Shown here piece after piece: positions 1 to 9,400 of a DNA stretch of 13,177 nucleotides (its first letter is position 1; the number at the start of each line of letters is the position of its first letter). This stretch comes from Leucocoprinus leucothites (taxonomy: Eukaryota > Basidiomycota > Agaricomycetes > Agaricales > Agaricaceae), in the NCBI GenBank assembly GCA_013368445.1, contig JAACJO010000106.1:1-13177 (forward strand). Direction: 5' to 3'. The notes under the pieces were generated by a model, which ran no database searches, was not told where the DNA came from, and was given only the letters and a program-made list of their open reading frames with translations. The translations under genes and the position numbers were made by a program.

Positions 1-150
1 TATCCCTCCAGAGATGTCCGTGACCAAACTGCCGAACAGGTCGCCCCACGCTTACTGAAGGCTCATCGAGCCACTGCCATTGAAGGAAAGAATATATCGC
101 CAGTAGAGTCAATGATAGATATTACAAAAAGAGTACGTTATTTACGCACG

Positions 151-453
151 GTGATAACAGGTGATACGCAGAGAAACCGAGTTATAGTACCCTCTTGAGC
201 ACTGAAGACAAGATACACGACGGAGATGAGGAACCCATATCCCGAGTCGCCCGGTTGGAGAGCTGTCGGATACGATGGGTAGGTGTGCTGAGAGAGCAAA
301 GTGGTGATATTCAGGGTCCGCCAGTGCGCCCTGCACAACACGATGAATCTTGAGTTAGCGTCAGGAAAACCTGCGCGGAAAAAGCGAGCATATCCGCACC
401 TCAGGCTCGACCCCCGGCAAATACCAATATATCGCCGCTTCAACACTCGCCAA
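151..453 (-). CDS. Partial spliced gene at left edge, unknown
   Basis: Exon 453-400 starts after a CGTAG acceptor, encodes LASVEAAIYWYLPGVEPE and ends CCTGAG before donor GTGCGG. A 69-base intron (331-399) has a perfect GCTAACTC branch and TTGTGCAG acceptor. The next exon from 330 reads GALADPEYHHFALSAHLPIV then DSSPTGRLGIWVP and reaches a GTGCGTAAA donor near 150, after which the gene would leave the window. A second frame in the last exon is also open (containing GDSGYGFLISVVYLVF), so the exact frame there is unsettled. The first exon and intron are conserved in the 12.8-13.2 kb repeat, with conservative changes (FAGVKTAVYWC), which supports minus-strand coding. Family not recognised. Confidence 0.4.
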
Positions 454-660
454 CTACGTGTAGACTAGCTGACGCTACAGCTTTCATTATCGGTGACGAA
501 AAGGAATGGGGAGCCCAAATTTTGACAGGCAACAGCGACGGTCGATCGTGAACTGGTGTCCCACCAGTGACTGGACGTTGGAACAAAGGGGAATTTTGGA
601 TACCCTAGTGCGGGTTCTGGGTGTTGTAGGAGTAAAGGAGAGCCGCAGGACGATAAACGG
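250..660. repeat. Dispersed repeat A, left copy
   Basis: Diverged same-orientation copy of 12793-13177. Best shared stretches are CACCTCAGGCTCGA (396-409) with TACCTCAGGCTCGAG, ACCAATATATCGCCGCTT with ACCAGTATACCGCCGTTT, and a TGGAACAA..GTGTTGTAGG tail. It contains the exon and intron described for 151-453. Confidence 0.6.
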
Positions 661-1340
661 AAACCTTGTCGTGCTTCTGCTGTGTTTTCATATTAGGGTT
701 TGCATGGAGAGGAAGCAATATAAATGCGCCTGTGTACCGTGTTACTGGTGGCACTATTTTTGAGCTCAAAGACAGACCAAAGTCGTAGGATGTGATGTGC
801 ACGTTGAAGGACTGGTGTGCACCCATAGGCTAACGAGTGGGTTAGTGGATGGCCCCAATAGCCTATGAATACCCTCAGCGTTCATATTTTAGGGCTCTGA
901 CGACGGTGCTTACCTTCCTAGTACATGTCCTGCTCCAAATCTCTGTCCAAATAACAACGGTCCTCGTTTCGCCCCTGCTGGATTCAGATGAATTTTTCAA
1001 TTAAAGTTCCAGGGAACAGCTGCTTACCTTGATTTTCCAGGACCAACAGTGTTTAAGCTGAGCAAAGAAGCGCATCAGGAGCGCTTGAGTTGATTGATCG
1101 GCTTTCGTGATCCCATCACCGACACCCCCCGCGTTTGCCTTCTTCTTGCTACATAAGGGACGAATCCTCGAATGTGAAGATCTCCTATGATCCAGTGACT
1201 ATCACTACAAGCATAACAGCCACAACCTCTTATGTGTACAAAATCCTCGAAGGAATGAAAGACCGCCGCGTTCACACCACCGCTAGCAAAAGGATTATGT
1301 TGGAGCGCAATAATGGTTGGCGAATGCAGTTGTTACCTTC
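661..1340. other. Region with splice-like signals, no resolved gene
   Basis: GGTAAGC occurs on the minus strand near 1027 and 913, each followed 50-51 bases later by an AG. The same bases read on the plus strand look like CTTAC branch plus pyrimidine-rich acceptors (ending 920 and 1040). Short open stretches exist on both strands (plus: CPAPNLCPNNNGPRFAPAG; minus: GAKRGPLLFGQRFGAGHVLG). I could not settle the strand. Confidence 0.3.
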
Positions 1341-1485
1341 ATGACCACTACTTATCGGGCTGACAGGCTGTGTAGTCCATACGTGGATGGGCAGGCACTA
1401 AATATTGAAAAGCCAACAAAATGGGGCCACGCATACAATGGTGGAACCGTCTACGATAATGGGAACGTGAACACCAGGGGGATGG
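1341..1485 (+). CDS. Plus-strand exon candidate, unknown
   Basis: An ATG-initiated plus-strand frame reads MTTTYRADRLCSPYVDGQAL, then KWGHAYNGGTVYDNGNVNTR, up to GATGG at 1485. It is followed by a textbook intron sequence 1486-1539: donor GTAAGT, branch TCTAATC, acceptor CCATGCAG, 54 bases. The frame is also open back to an AG at about 1328. However, the next segment read in the required phase meets TGA at once, so the model fails as it stands, and the minus strand of the following segment looks more coding-like. Kept as a weak alternative. Confidence 0.22.
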
Positions 1486-1518
1486 GTAAGTGAGATGCTG
1501 CTCTCATTGTGGAGCTTT

Positions 1519-1671
1519 CTAATCGAGAATTCCATGCAGCCTTTTGAGGATGGGGTTGTTATTAGCCTCGTATTCATGAGAGAGTGCGTGGTCTACCCGG
1601 GTTTTAAACCTATTGAACAACTCAAGCTCCGACGTTGTTGCCAGTTCCAGGAAAGCATACAACGTCTCCAT
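1519..1671 (-). CDS. Exon-like fragment, helical protein end
   Basis: A 50-codon minus-strand frame from ATG at 1671 to TAG at 1521-1519 reads METLYAFLELATTSELELFN then RFKTRVDHALSHEYEANNNP and ends LKRLHGILD. The charged amphipathic composition looks like genuine helical protein. The frame is open a little further upstream (NYIRQP). It may be the 3' end of the gene whose exon-like segment lies at 1732-1977. It overlaps a plus-strand candidate intron and frame, and both cannot be real. No family recognised. Confidence 0.35.
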   Translation of the reverse strand: METLYAFLELATTSELELFNRFKTRVDHALSHEYEANNNPILKRLHGILD

Positions 1672-1731
1672 CGGTTGTCGGATGTAATTTCACCCGCTAG
1701 GTAAGCCCACTACAATCACTGGGACTCCCAC

Positions 1732-1977
1732 TTAATCAAAAACGCTTGTTGATTTCGAACTATTTCTGTTATCAGATCGACCTGTCTGGTGCTTTGAATC
1801 CCTCACTTCGCATCGGAAAAAGTGTTGCGCACGTCCTCTGGCTAGGGCATCATTGCTGAAAGCATGAGGAAACCGGAATTGTAAGGACATCTCACCAAGC
1901 CGATTTTTTTTTATCACAACAGGCGAAACATTCCCTGGCCGAACCCCGGCCATATTGGCCTCTACAAGGTCATTGCT
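1732..1977 (-). CDS. Exon-like segment, unknown
   Basis: A minus-strand frame follows a strong acceptor (TGTTTTCTTGCAG, ending 1978). It reads SNDLVEANMAGVRPGNVSPV, then LQFRFPHAFSNDALARGRAQ, and stops at 1732. It contains a nine-base A run inside the ATA-AAA-AAA-AAT codons (T run on the plus strand), a slippage-prone site. Together with the fragment at 1519-1671 it could be part of one spliced gene, but I could not find a phase-consistent join. Function unknown. Confidence 0.3.
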   Translation of the reverse strand, partial: SNDLVEANMAGVRPGNVSPVVIKKNRLGEMSLQFRFPHAFSNDALARGRAQHFFRCEVRDSKHQTGRSDNRNSSKSTSVFD

Positions 1978-2139
1978 CTGCAAGAAAACACCACCGCGTC
2001 CAGGAAAGCTCGCAGGCAAGTGCTATAAGGAAGGTGAACCCGTCCCATGTCGTTGCTTCGGCTAATGCCACTCGACATTCACCTCACCGACCGCCTCCCA
2101 TACCGTCAACAAGGAATACTATGGCAAACCCTCGTCCCA

Positions 2140-2365
2140 CCCTCAAATCTCCAGTCTCCCTCTCACTGACAATCATTCATAACATCGTCCATCCAGCACT
2201 CAGACCCTCTTCGACTCTCGTACCAATGTCCGGATTCCAGGCCAACGCTACGAGATTCAATGTCTATGCCGAACAACAGTACCTTTATATCGCACCACCT
2301 TCACCCAAATGATGATGTTGGTGCTGCGGTGGAGGGTGAGTGCCGAGTATTACAGTGAGAGGTAC
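2140..2365 (-). pseudogene. Relic of the unknown gene found at 4.7-5.7 kb
   Basis: Minus-strand sequence aligns with the first visible exon of the 4737-5704 gene. YLSL-stop-YSALTLHRSTN corresponds to YLQLQYPELLFALHQPAG, and EEGLSAGWTML-stop to CEGMNAGWAMLK. Substitutions such as M/L, N/S and A/T are conservative, which favours the minus strand as the ancestral coding strand, but two in-frame stops and indels show decay. The plus strand here is open for 92 codons (2034-2312) without recognisable motifs, and I treat that as a shadow. Confidence 0.6.
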
Positions 2366-2808
2366 GACCTTTGACTCGATCTGAAAAGGGTATACCATGG
2401 GTACGAGGCGCGCATTTTTTGTGGTTCCGTATGCCTGTACTACTGGTAATTGGCGAGGATCCTTCCTAGTAAATTAAGATCGCGACAGAGAGGGAGTTAT
2501 AGTAATCCTTGGATCACGGGTGTCTGTTGTAGTCGAAAATAAAACCATGAGCCTGTTTAATTTATTTGATCGACTCATCTCGGAACGCGATACCCAAGCA
2601 CTTTGCTCTGTTCACGCCAATTTGATTCACATTTCAACATTCGTAGGCCATTTATTACTCCCGCTTTACCTGGGACTGGTCAAGATTCTGCTTAACTCAG
2701 TATAGCTTCAATTGGGACCCCGCAGCGACCAAAAACAAGTACATGTCATAGATAGCTAATTTGTCACCACATTGGAAGTCTACCCCTGCTTTCATCGAAT
2801 TCGTCTTA
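2366..2808. other. Stretch without recognised gene
   Basis: Lies between the two relics. A 61-codon plus-strand frame (2520-2705) has no motif or splice context. It corresponds in position to the 5705-6433 spacer of the right block, but I saw no clear similarity. Confidence 0.4.
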
Positions 2809-3260
2809 TTACCACTCTTTGTCCATACATTCTTGCCACTCCCCATATTTGAACGAGTCGAAATCTAGCATAGCCCGCGTCACATGCTTCCCAACAGCCA
2901 GTCCATTCCTGCACCCGACTAGGACCCAGCAAAGTAACGAGCCACTGTCTTGTACTTAGAACCATCTTGAGTGAGAGATTGATCTCCAAAATCTCCAATG
3001 GCCCCAACTGGCTCCTGCACCTACCCACCACAGAGGTCACGGGTATCCCGAAATCTGACTGTCCAAGACCCGAGATAAAACGTAGATGCCAGCTTCCTCC
3101 ATCTAGCGACATGATGATCCTGGATGCTCGGTTCCATACCAAGGTCTGGTGACCCTTTGCTCATTGTAGATACCCGAAACTTGCACTGCACCGCCTTCCA
3201 GAGCCGCGAAATGAATAAAACAATAGCCAGGTGAAATCAATCTCCAGCATATGACTAAAA
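2809..3260 (-). pseudogene. Relic of a NACHT-WD40 gene 3' end
   Basis: The stretch matches the last blades and C-terminal cap of the intact gene (about 6450-6910), same strand. A 28-base identical run occurs at 2972-2999 and 6616-6643, and translated signatures recur in pieces: IIMSLDG for IIMSPEG, LLCWVLVGCRNGL for LLFWVPVEHREGL, and LDFDSFKYGEWQECM for LDFSRFKYGKEWEGC, ending at a TAA at 2811-2809. These pieces lie in different frames with stops between them, so it cannot encode a product. Similarity fades upstream of about 3260 and no NACHT motif follows. It is best read as an old truncated paralogue. Confidence 0.85.
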
Positions 3261-3438
3261 CGATCATATGTGTACCTTTACCTCGCCAGTAAGTGCATCA
3301 AGCCCCGCCGACCAACATGCCAAACTTTTCCTCGGGGAACTCAGAGCATCACCAGTAGTCCCCGATAAATTCTCCGCTTCCTACTCTCCCACTCCTTCTA
3401 CCACACCAATGCCTTAAACTCCTCACATCTGCTGACAA

Positions 3439-3516
3439 ATGAGCCTATGCTAGCGCTAGCGCGTTTATCTATGCTGGAACTTGAGTTGACATATAGATGA
3501 CATGTGAGTGCATCTG
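3439..3516. repeat. Dispersed repeat C, left copy
   Basis: About 78 bases similar to 12293-12370 in the same orientation. Shared blocks include GAGCCT, ATGCTGGAA, a GGTTGAC/AGTTGAC block and ATGTGAG. It lies about 180 bases beyond the point where the NLR relic fades. It contains the 12-base perfect palindrome GCTAGCGCTAGC (3449-3460). Confidence 0.5.
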
Positions 3517-3997
3517 CGGAGTGGTAAGAGTCAACATGAATGTAGAGGGCATCCACGCCTCTCGCTCGGTGCTCGCTATCACTGTCACTGCCTTGTGTAA
3601 CGTGAAGCGGGATTCGGAGGATTTTTAACAGTGCTAATATGAGCATGGGGAGTCCGTCGGATGATATGAGAGTTGGTTTACGTGACTGTGGTGCTAGATG
3701 TGATGTCTAGTGTGGGTGTGGGTGAGGGAAACAATAGAGCTTGAAGGTGCAGCGGGTGCTGGTGACGTTGTTTCGAGAGCGGGAGCAGGCGCTCAGGGGA
3801 ATTCAGATGTGTGGTGAGTGATAGGGGTGATAAGATGGGCCGGAAGCAACTGGAGCCGAAGCAGGCGGATGAGGTGGAGAGCTCTCGCAGATGACAAGAG
3901 TGAGTTTCGTGGATTGTCGCTATGGCAGCTGCGTCTACAGAAGCCTCTCTTACAGTCTCTTTGTCCGACTTGACGAGTGCAGCTTGTTCGGGTCATA
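3517..3997. other. Stretch without recognised gene
   Basis: Contains G/T-rich low-complexity sequence (GTGTGGGTGTGGGTGAGGG near 3710) and only shadow-like frames. It may be 3' flank of the small gene at 3998-4450. Confidence 0.35.
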
Positions 3998-4450
3998 TTA
4001 AGCGCATAGGAGGCAGCTTGGACAACCCGTCTACAAATGCGCTTTAGCCGAACGACTCGCCCTTTGACCACATATATTAACTCACCCACGACGATTTGAC
4101 AACGATTTGTTGATACCCTGGCCTTTTCCTTTGGTGTATGCACAGGATCCGGCTTATGCCACTCTGTTAAATGTTCCATCACTGCTCATCGTCAGCACAA
4201 GTCATAAGATGGAGATAAAGGTGAACGCATTGACACCACACACCTTCACGTCTTCAACCTCGGCTTTCGACTCATTCTCAGTGACAATATCCAAGTGCTC
4301 GAGCGTGAGGTCTAAGAGGTTGAGTGCTGTGATCCGGTTCAATAGCGCCGAGTCGTGCGAGGAGTTGTCCATTTGTAGCTGGGTACATAACCTAGTTATA
4401 CGCTTGTCAGATAGTGACGAATATTGGGAGGAGCAGGACGCACCGATCAT
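3998..4450 (-). CDS. Possible small three-exon protein, unknown function
   Basis: ATG at 4450 opens a 69-codon exon (MIGASCSSQYSSLSDKRITR ... LEHLDIVTENES) ending EDVK at 4244. An intron follows with donor GTGTGT at 4243 and branch GCTGACGATG. The AG at 4182 gives an immediate stop, whereas the AG at 4164 keeps the frame. The second exon 4163-4086 (SGISRILCIHQRKRPG) ends at a strong donor GTGAGT. The 55-base intron 4031-4085 has a CTAAAG branch and TTTGTAG acceptor. The last exon reads TGCPSCLLCA then TAA. All joins are phase 0 and give about 105 residues. The frame is open for a few codons upstream of the ATG, so this may be the end of a longer gene. No family recognised; the CPSCLLC tail is the only notable motif. 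Confidence 0.35.
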
Positions 4451-4736
4451 AGAATAATGAACACACGGTTCTACGAGTTTTAATACTCTGGATTCTCACT
4501 TCAGACTCCAACCTATTTTCCCGTCCTCCAGTAACACTAGCACTGCCACCGCCTAACTCGACCCTCAGATAAATCATAATCCTCCAGCTGCGCGTAAAAA
4601 CCCGCACGAAATCAACCGTATCCTCGAACTGCCCAGCCTCCATCTGATTAACATCCCACTTCTCTTTCTCCTTCTTACTCCCACCCCCACTCCTACCATT
4701 ACATCCACATCTCCTATACCATTACAATTTCCAGTA

Positions 4737-5704
4737 TCATGAGATTGTGTTGATGGTAAGAGACCCCGTATTGAAGCCGTCCACGAAGCCGTAGCCAACA
4801 CAGGCTGCAATGCCGGTGAGGGTGCAGGCCCAGGTGCGGGGATGGAAGGTCGACTCCTGAAATGAGGCAAGCGGATTTGAAATTCTCGAATGCGAGGAAG
4901 ACACACTTGAGGTGGTAGTATTCAATTTGACACTATCTCCACCGATGCTAGATATCGGCCGTGTGCCAGGTCGTGGTGGGAGCAGTGGCTTCGGCGCCGG
5001 AGGTTCTGGTAGGAGAGGAAGAGTAGTTTGAGATGTGAATAATGGAAGGCCTGCGAGGATGGATTCGGATGTTGGGAGAGGAGGAAGCTTTCGGAGGGCT
5101 GAGTTGCGAGTAATTATACCTTGGATATCAGCGAAGGGAGGTAAGGAGGGGTGCACAGTTGAAGTGGATGTTATTGTATTCCTGTTCAACAATTCACGTT
5201 AGTAGATTGGAGGAATGAGCAGCTAGGGTATTTGATACTGACCCGTGCATCATCCCATGTAGACTTGAAACCGCGACTGTTGGCGTAAGTTTCGAGCTCG
5301 AAGACAAGCTAGAATCGCAAAACGCATATTATCTTTGAAAAAACTCGGGCATAAGTCTATCCCGCAACGAGAGTGGCTCCATAAGCAACAGCACAGTCGC
5401 CTATAATGCGCTCTCAGCATCCATAATCTACTCTTGCAATGAAAAGACACACCTTCTCAGAAGCTATCGCACCCCAAACCTCCGCCCAAATCCCTGTAGT
5501 CCCACTCTCACCCGCAGTCCTCTTCAACATCGCCCATCCAGCATTCATTCCCTCACACGGCATGTCCGGTTCAATGTTCTGAGCCCCAACCTTCGCATTC
5601 GTCAACTTCAACCTACCCGTAGCGTCGCCTCCCCCAGCAGGTTGGTGGAGGGCAAACAAGAGTTCCGGGTATTGTAGTTGGAGGTACGGCTGGTTGACTG
5701 GAGT
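4737..5704 (-). CDS. Unrecognised spliced gene, Ser/Pro-rich C-terminal part
   Basis: Three minus-strand segments join in one frame. Exon 5704-5453 begins after a TATAG acceptor, reads TPVNQPYLQLQYPELLFALH and ends WAEVWGAIASEK. Intron 5401-5452 is 52 bases (GTGTGT..ATTATAG). Exon 5400-5243 starts ATVLLLMEPLSLRDRLMPEFF. Intron 5182-5242 is 61 bases with a perfect CTACTAAC branch sequence. Exon 5181-4737 is Ser/Pro-rich (LPPLPTSES, PEPPAPKPLLPPRP) and ends with a hydrophobic stretch ACTLTGIAACVGYGFVDGF, possibly a membrane segment. An in-frame TAA at 5331-5329 interrupts the middle exon, so either the protein ends at PEFFQR, or the gene is broken, or splicing is more complex. The start lies upstream and was not found. 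I do not recognise the family. A decayed copy sits at 2140-2365. Confidence 0.5.
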
Positions 5705-6433
5705 CTATAGCCGGAGAAGGTGTTCCACAGGTGCATAGAGTGCAGGGCTTGTGGCTATTTCTGTGTGAAGGTGAACGAGGGATCGACTGGTGGAGGAGAA
5801 TTGAGACCGAGAGGATGTGTCAGTTATTCATCACAACGGCAGCTGGCTACATCCAATTGCCTGAGGTTCAGCATAAAGACCAAATAAAATTGGAAGACGA
5901 CTCAGACAGTTGACGCGAGGGCAGAGCAAAGGAGCACTCAGGGGCGTGTTAGTGATGGTCTGGTGCCAGCGTCAATAAAAATAAATCCGTCAGTCTATTT
6001 CCTGATCCCTGGACCTCTGATTGCAACGCCTAAATAGAGTCGACCACTTTATCGGTTGTTCAGCCTCTTTCGCTTTCCTACACTCCTATCCGGCAAATAG
6101 GTCCATGCGCCTCCACGCACACTCACAATCAGTATAACTCAATCTGGACATGGATATCTGGGTCAGCCAGTTCTATGCTTGGATTCATTCGACCCATGTC
6201 GTTTTCAAGGGGATAGAAGAACATAGAACAGAGGTCTCTGCTTCAAACTTAAAGGCTTTCTAGTGTTTGAACCAAGCGTGGCCACTGCTATATCAGATAG
6301 CGACACCAGGACTAATAATTTTGGTAGATTTCCGACTGCGCTCGCAAGCAGCAGCAAGGACCATAGTACAAAGTAAAATCCCAAACTTGACCATAATCGC
6401 TCAGCAGCCTGTGTTCGTGTTGTGTACTTATAG
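5705..6433. other. Spacer between unknown gene and NLR 3' end
   Basis: Holds the 3' flank of the NACHT-WD40 gene and presumably the upstream exons or promoter of the minus-strand gene at 4737-5704. Short frames on both strands carry no recognisable motif. AT-rich CAATAAAAATAAATC lies near 5974 on the plus strand. Confidence 0.4.
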
Positions 6434-9400
6434 CTACTCATTCTCAATACACCCTTCCCATTCCTTCCCATACTTGAATCTGCTAAAATCCAGCTTCGTT
6501 AACGTCGTCCCTAGTATGGTGATATTCTTCAGCCGCCACAGTCCCTCTCTGTGCTCGACTGGAACCCAAAAGAGCAACGAGTCGCTACCCTCTTCCTTAA
6601 CCCATCCATCTTCAATGAGAGATTGATCTCCAAAATCTCCAATACCCTCAACAGGTTCCTGTGCCCGCCCACTACAGAGACCACGGGTATCCCAAAGTCT
6701 GACTGTCCAAGATTCACCACGACGTGTGGATGCTAGTTTATCTCCCTCTGGCGACATGATGATTGCATCTGCTCGCATCAGATCATATCCGCGCCAGGGT
6801 CCAGCAATCCTTTGCCCAGTATGAATATCCCAAACCCATATTGCACCATCTGGCGAGGATACAAACCGAATGAGACGGTCATCCGGTGAAATTGATAAGG
6901 ATATTAGCCAGCTACGACTGAACGGAGAACCCCCTCTTGAAATTTCACCCGCTTCAAAAGGTCCTGCGATCTCTGTCCATGTTTTCGTCTCCCATACTCG
7001 TATTTGAAGATTGTGGTCGGACGTTGATGCAAAAAGCCGCCCACTGAGTGAGAATGCTGCCCGTCCTTCCCAGTGGGAAATATTTGGCCCTAAAGCAGCT
7101 GAGTCGAACAGGGCATGAGGGGTAAACCGTTCCGATATAGAGCTTCTGTGCTGGCAATGAAAGGCAATACCCGTGGATGTGTCCCCAAGCATAAGAGCAG
7201 TCAAGGTATCAGGCGAAAGCACAAGCGTTCTCCAGCCGATCTTTGGGAATGCTAGAGTCGTCGTAGTACATGGTTCATCAAGCACATCAACTCCCCAAAT
7301 GCGCACCACATGTCTCATCCCTTCACCCTCCCACGCTGAACTATGCAGAACCAATCGATCGTCGCTCGAAGCAAAGAAGAGATGGGAGACGCTTTCTTTG
7401 GGCGTGCAAGTTACGACTAGATGTTGCCGGCCCACTCCAGTGCCCGCCTCCCAAATGCTGATGACAGTAAGTTCGTTGCTCCGAGTCAGGGATGCCAGAT
7501 ATCTGCCATCACCAGAAAAGGAAAACATGTTGCCCCCGGTTCGGATAGGGTGACTTAGATTTATAGGTTCGCCTGTAGTCGTGTTCAAAAGCTTGATCTC
7601 GCCTCCGTAGCTCACTGCCAATGTCTTACCACAAGGCGAAAACACTGGCTTTACTGATCCGTCCAGACGCTTTGGGTCGTCATCAGTGGTGAAATCAATG
7701 ACAGGCGAGACCTGTGTGTGGCACTGATAATCCCACATCCTGATAGTTCCGTCATCATACCCATGCAGAATTTTTCTGCCACTGCATGACAGAGGGCAGT
7801 ACTCTACTACCCCAATTGATTCCTCACCACAATAGATTACATCGCCTGTGGTGGCATCAAAGATCTTTACCAATGTTGAGCTATGAGCACCAATAGCCAA
7901 GTCATCATAACCACGCGAATATAATACACAACTTGAACGCCCGAAGTCGGGACCAAGTGAAATGGCGGGCCTGACCAGAGTACAAGTGTCCATCCTCCAG
8001 ATGCATGCTATAAAAACACGGCCTGGTATGCGAGCCACAGCCAGTAGGAGATTCCCATCTGTGGAGAACGCCAAGGACCACGAAGACTCTTCATCAATGG
8101 CATTCTGCTCGATCACACCTCTAGGAGGTCTTTCTGTCAAATCCCATACTATTAGTGGAGTCCCATGGGCATGCCTCCATGAGGCAAGGAATTGTGCATC
8201 CGGTGACAATAAATAATCATGGCCTGATCCGGGGAGATCGAGTAGGATGTGTGCCAGGCTACTGGTACTTGCGTCCCACAACCGGATACGGCAACGAAAA
8301 TCATGATTGACGTTGTGGATTGAATCCCCGTATTCCGATATGGAAACAATCATATGGCCATCCTTGGAATAGACAGCAGATATAATCGCCTCTGATGTGT
8401 CGCCATGGAGGGGGGAGGAGCCAGACCCCTCCGAAAACCCTCCAAAACAAAGGTGTTCCTTCTCACTCTCTACATCCCAAATCACCAGCCATTCTTGTGC
8501 ATGTGTAGCTACGAGGTACTTCCTATCGGGACTGAAGGCAAGGCTGAATACTAGGGGTTGACCCATAGTACATCGAATAAATGGACCTGAGATCAAAATC
8601 CCCGTTTCAGAGTCCCAGATACATATCTCACCACCCTCATTCCCAGATGCAAATATCTTCTCATCCGGAGAAAGGGCAATGGCAGTAATTCCGTGTCTAT
8701 GGTACTCTGAAACAAAAACACACGATGACCAGTGATTAGGCTTGCCTGTATCGAGTACGAGGAGTTGAGGGAATCTGGGCAGGAAATATTTCGCAACCAG
8801 CGATTCTTCAGGAGCAAAGGGGAGGGCAGAGAGGTAAATGTGCGGGGCACTTTGCATCATGGGGATGGTGAAAGCCGTGACAAATCGGAGGGCATCACGA
8901 ATGAACTCAGTGAGACCTCCATCCCTCACCTATGTAAAGAGCGTCAGAAGTGTGATGCAAGCAAGCGGACAGATTACGCACGGTGATCCAATCAGCGACC
9001 ATCCTCAGGATCGGTAGCGCCCGGTGCATCTCCTTCAGCAGGCTCATCGCTTCGAGCCAGTATAACAGTTTCTCCTTGAACACTATCCTCAAGTGGGCCG
9101 TCAGGCGCTCGTCAAATGCAGTGTGACGAAGATGTTCAGCCAAAAAACAGCTCGCATACGAGAGGAGTGACGGGATCCCAGCCTTGACCTTGGTTTCGAT
9201 GTTAGGCACATCCGCATTCTTCAGACTCGATGTCTCCAGACCACATATGTTGAATCGTAGTTGCTGTGACATGGTGATCAGGCACAGGCTAGTAAGGTGG
9301 CGTTGCCGTTCTGGTTCCTTGATAGCGAAGTCGTCCGGACATTCCTGAGAGAGGAGGAAATCAACGAATGATTGATGGATGAAACGGAGGGTAGTGCCCT

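Noticed and set aside
138..446. GDSG in a minus-strand frame, suggesting a serine protease
   Set aside because: No catalytic His or Asp context, and a competing frame is equally open; coincidence is more likely.
2034..2312. 92-codon plus-strand ORF with hydrophobic stretch
   Set aside because: The aligned partner at 5.5 kb is better explained as minus-strand coding, with conservative substitutions in that frame.
2792..3142. 116-codon minus-strand ORF as a real gene
   Set aside because: It is a frame-shifted reading across the NLR 3' end relic; the homologous residues lie in other frames.
7173..7553. 126-codon plus-strand ORF within the NLR gene
   Set aside because: Antisense shadow of the WD40 exon; no motif of its own.
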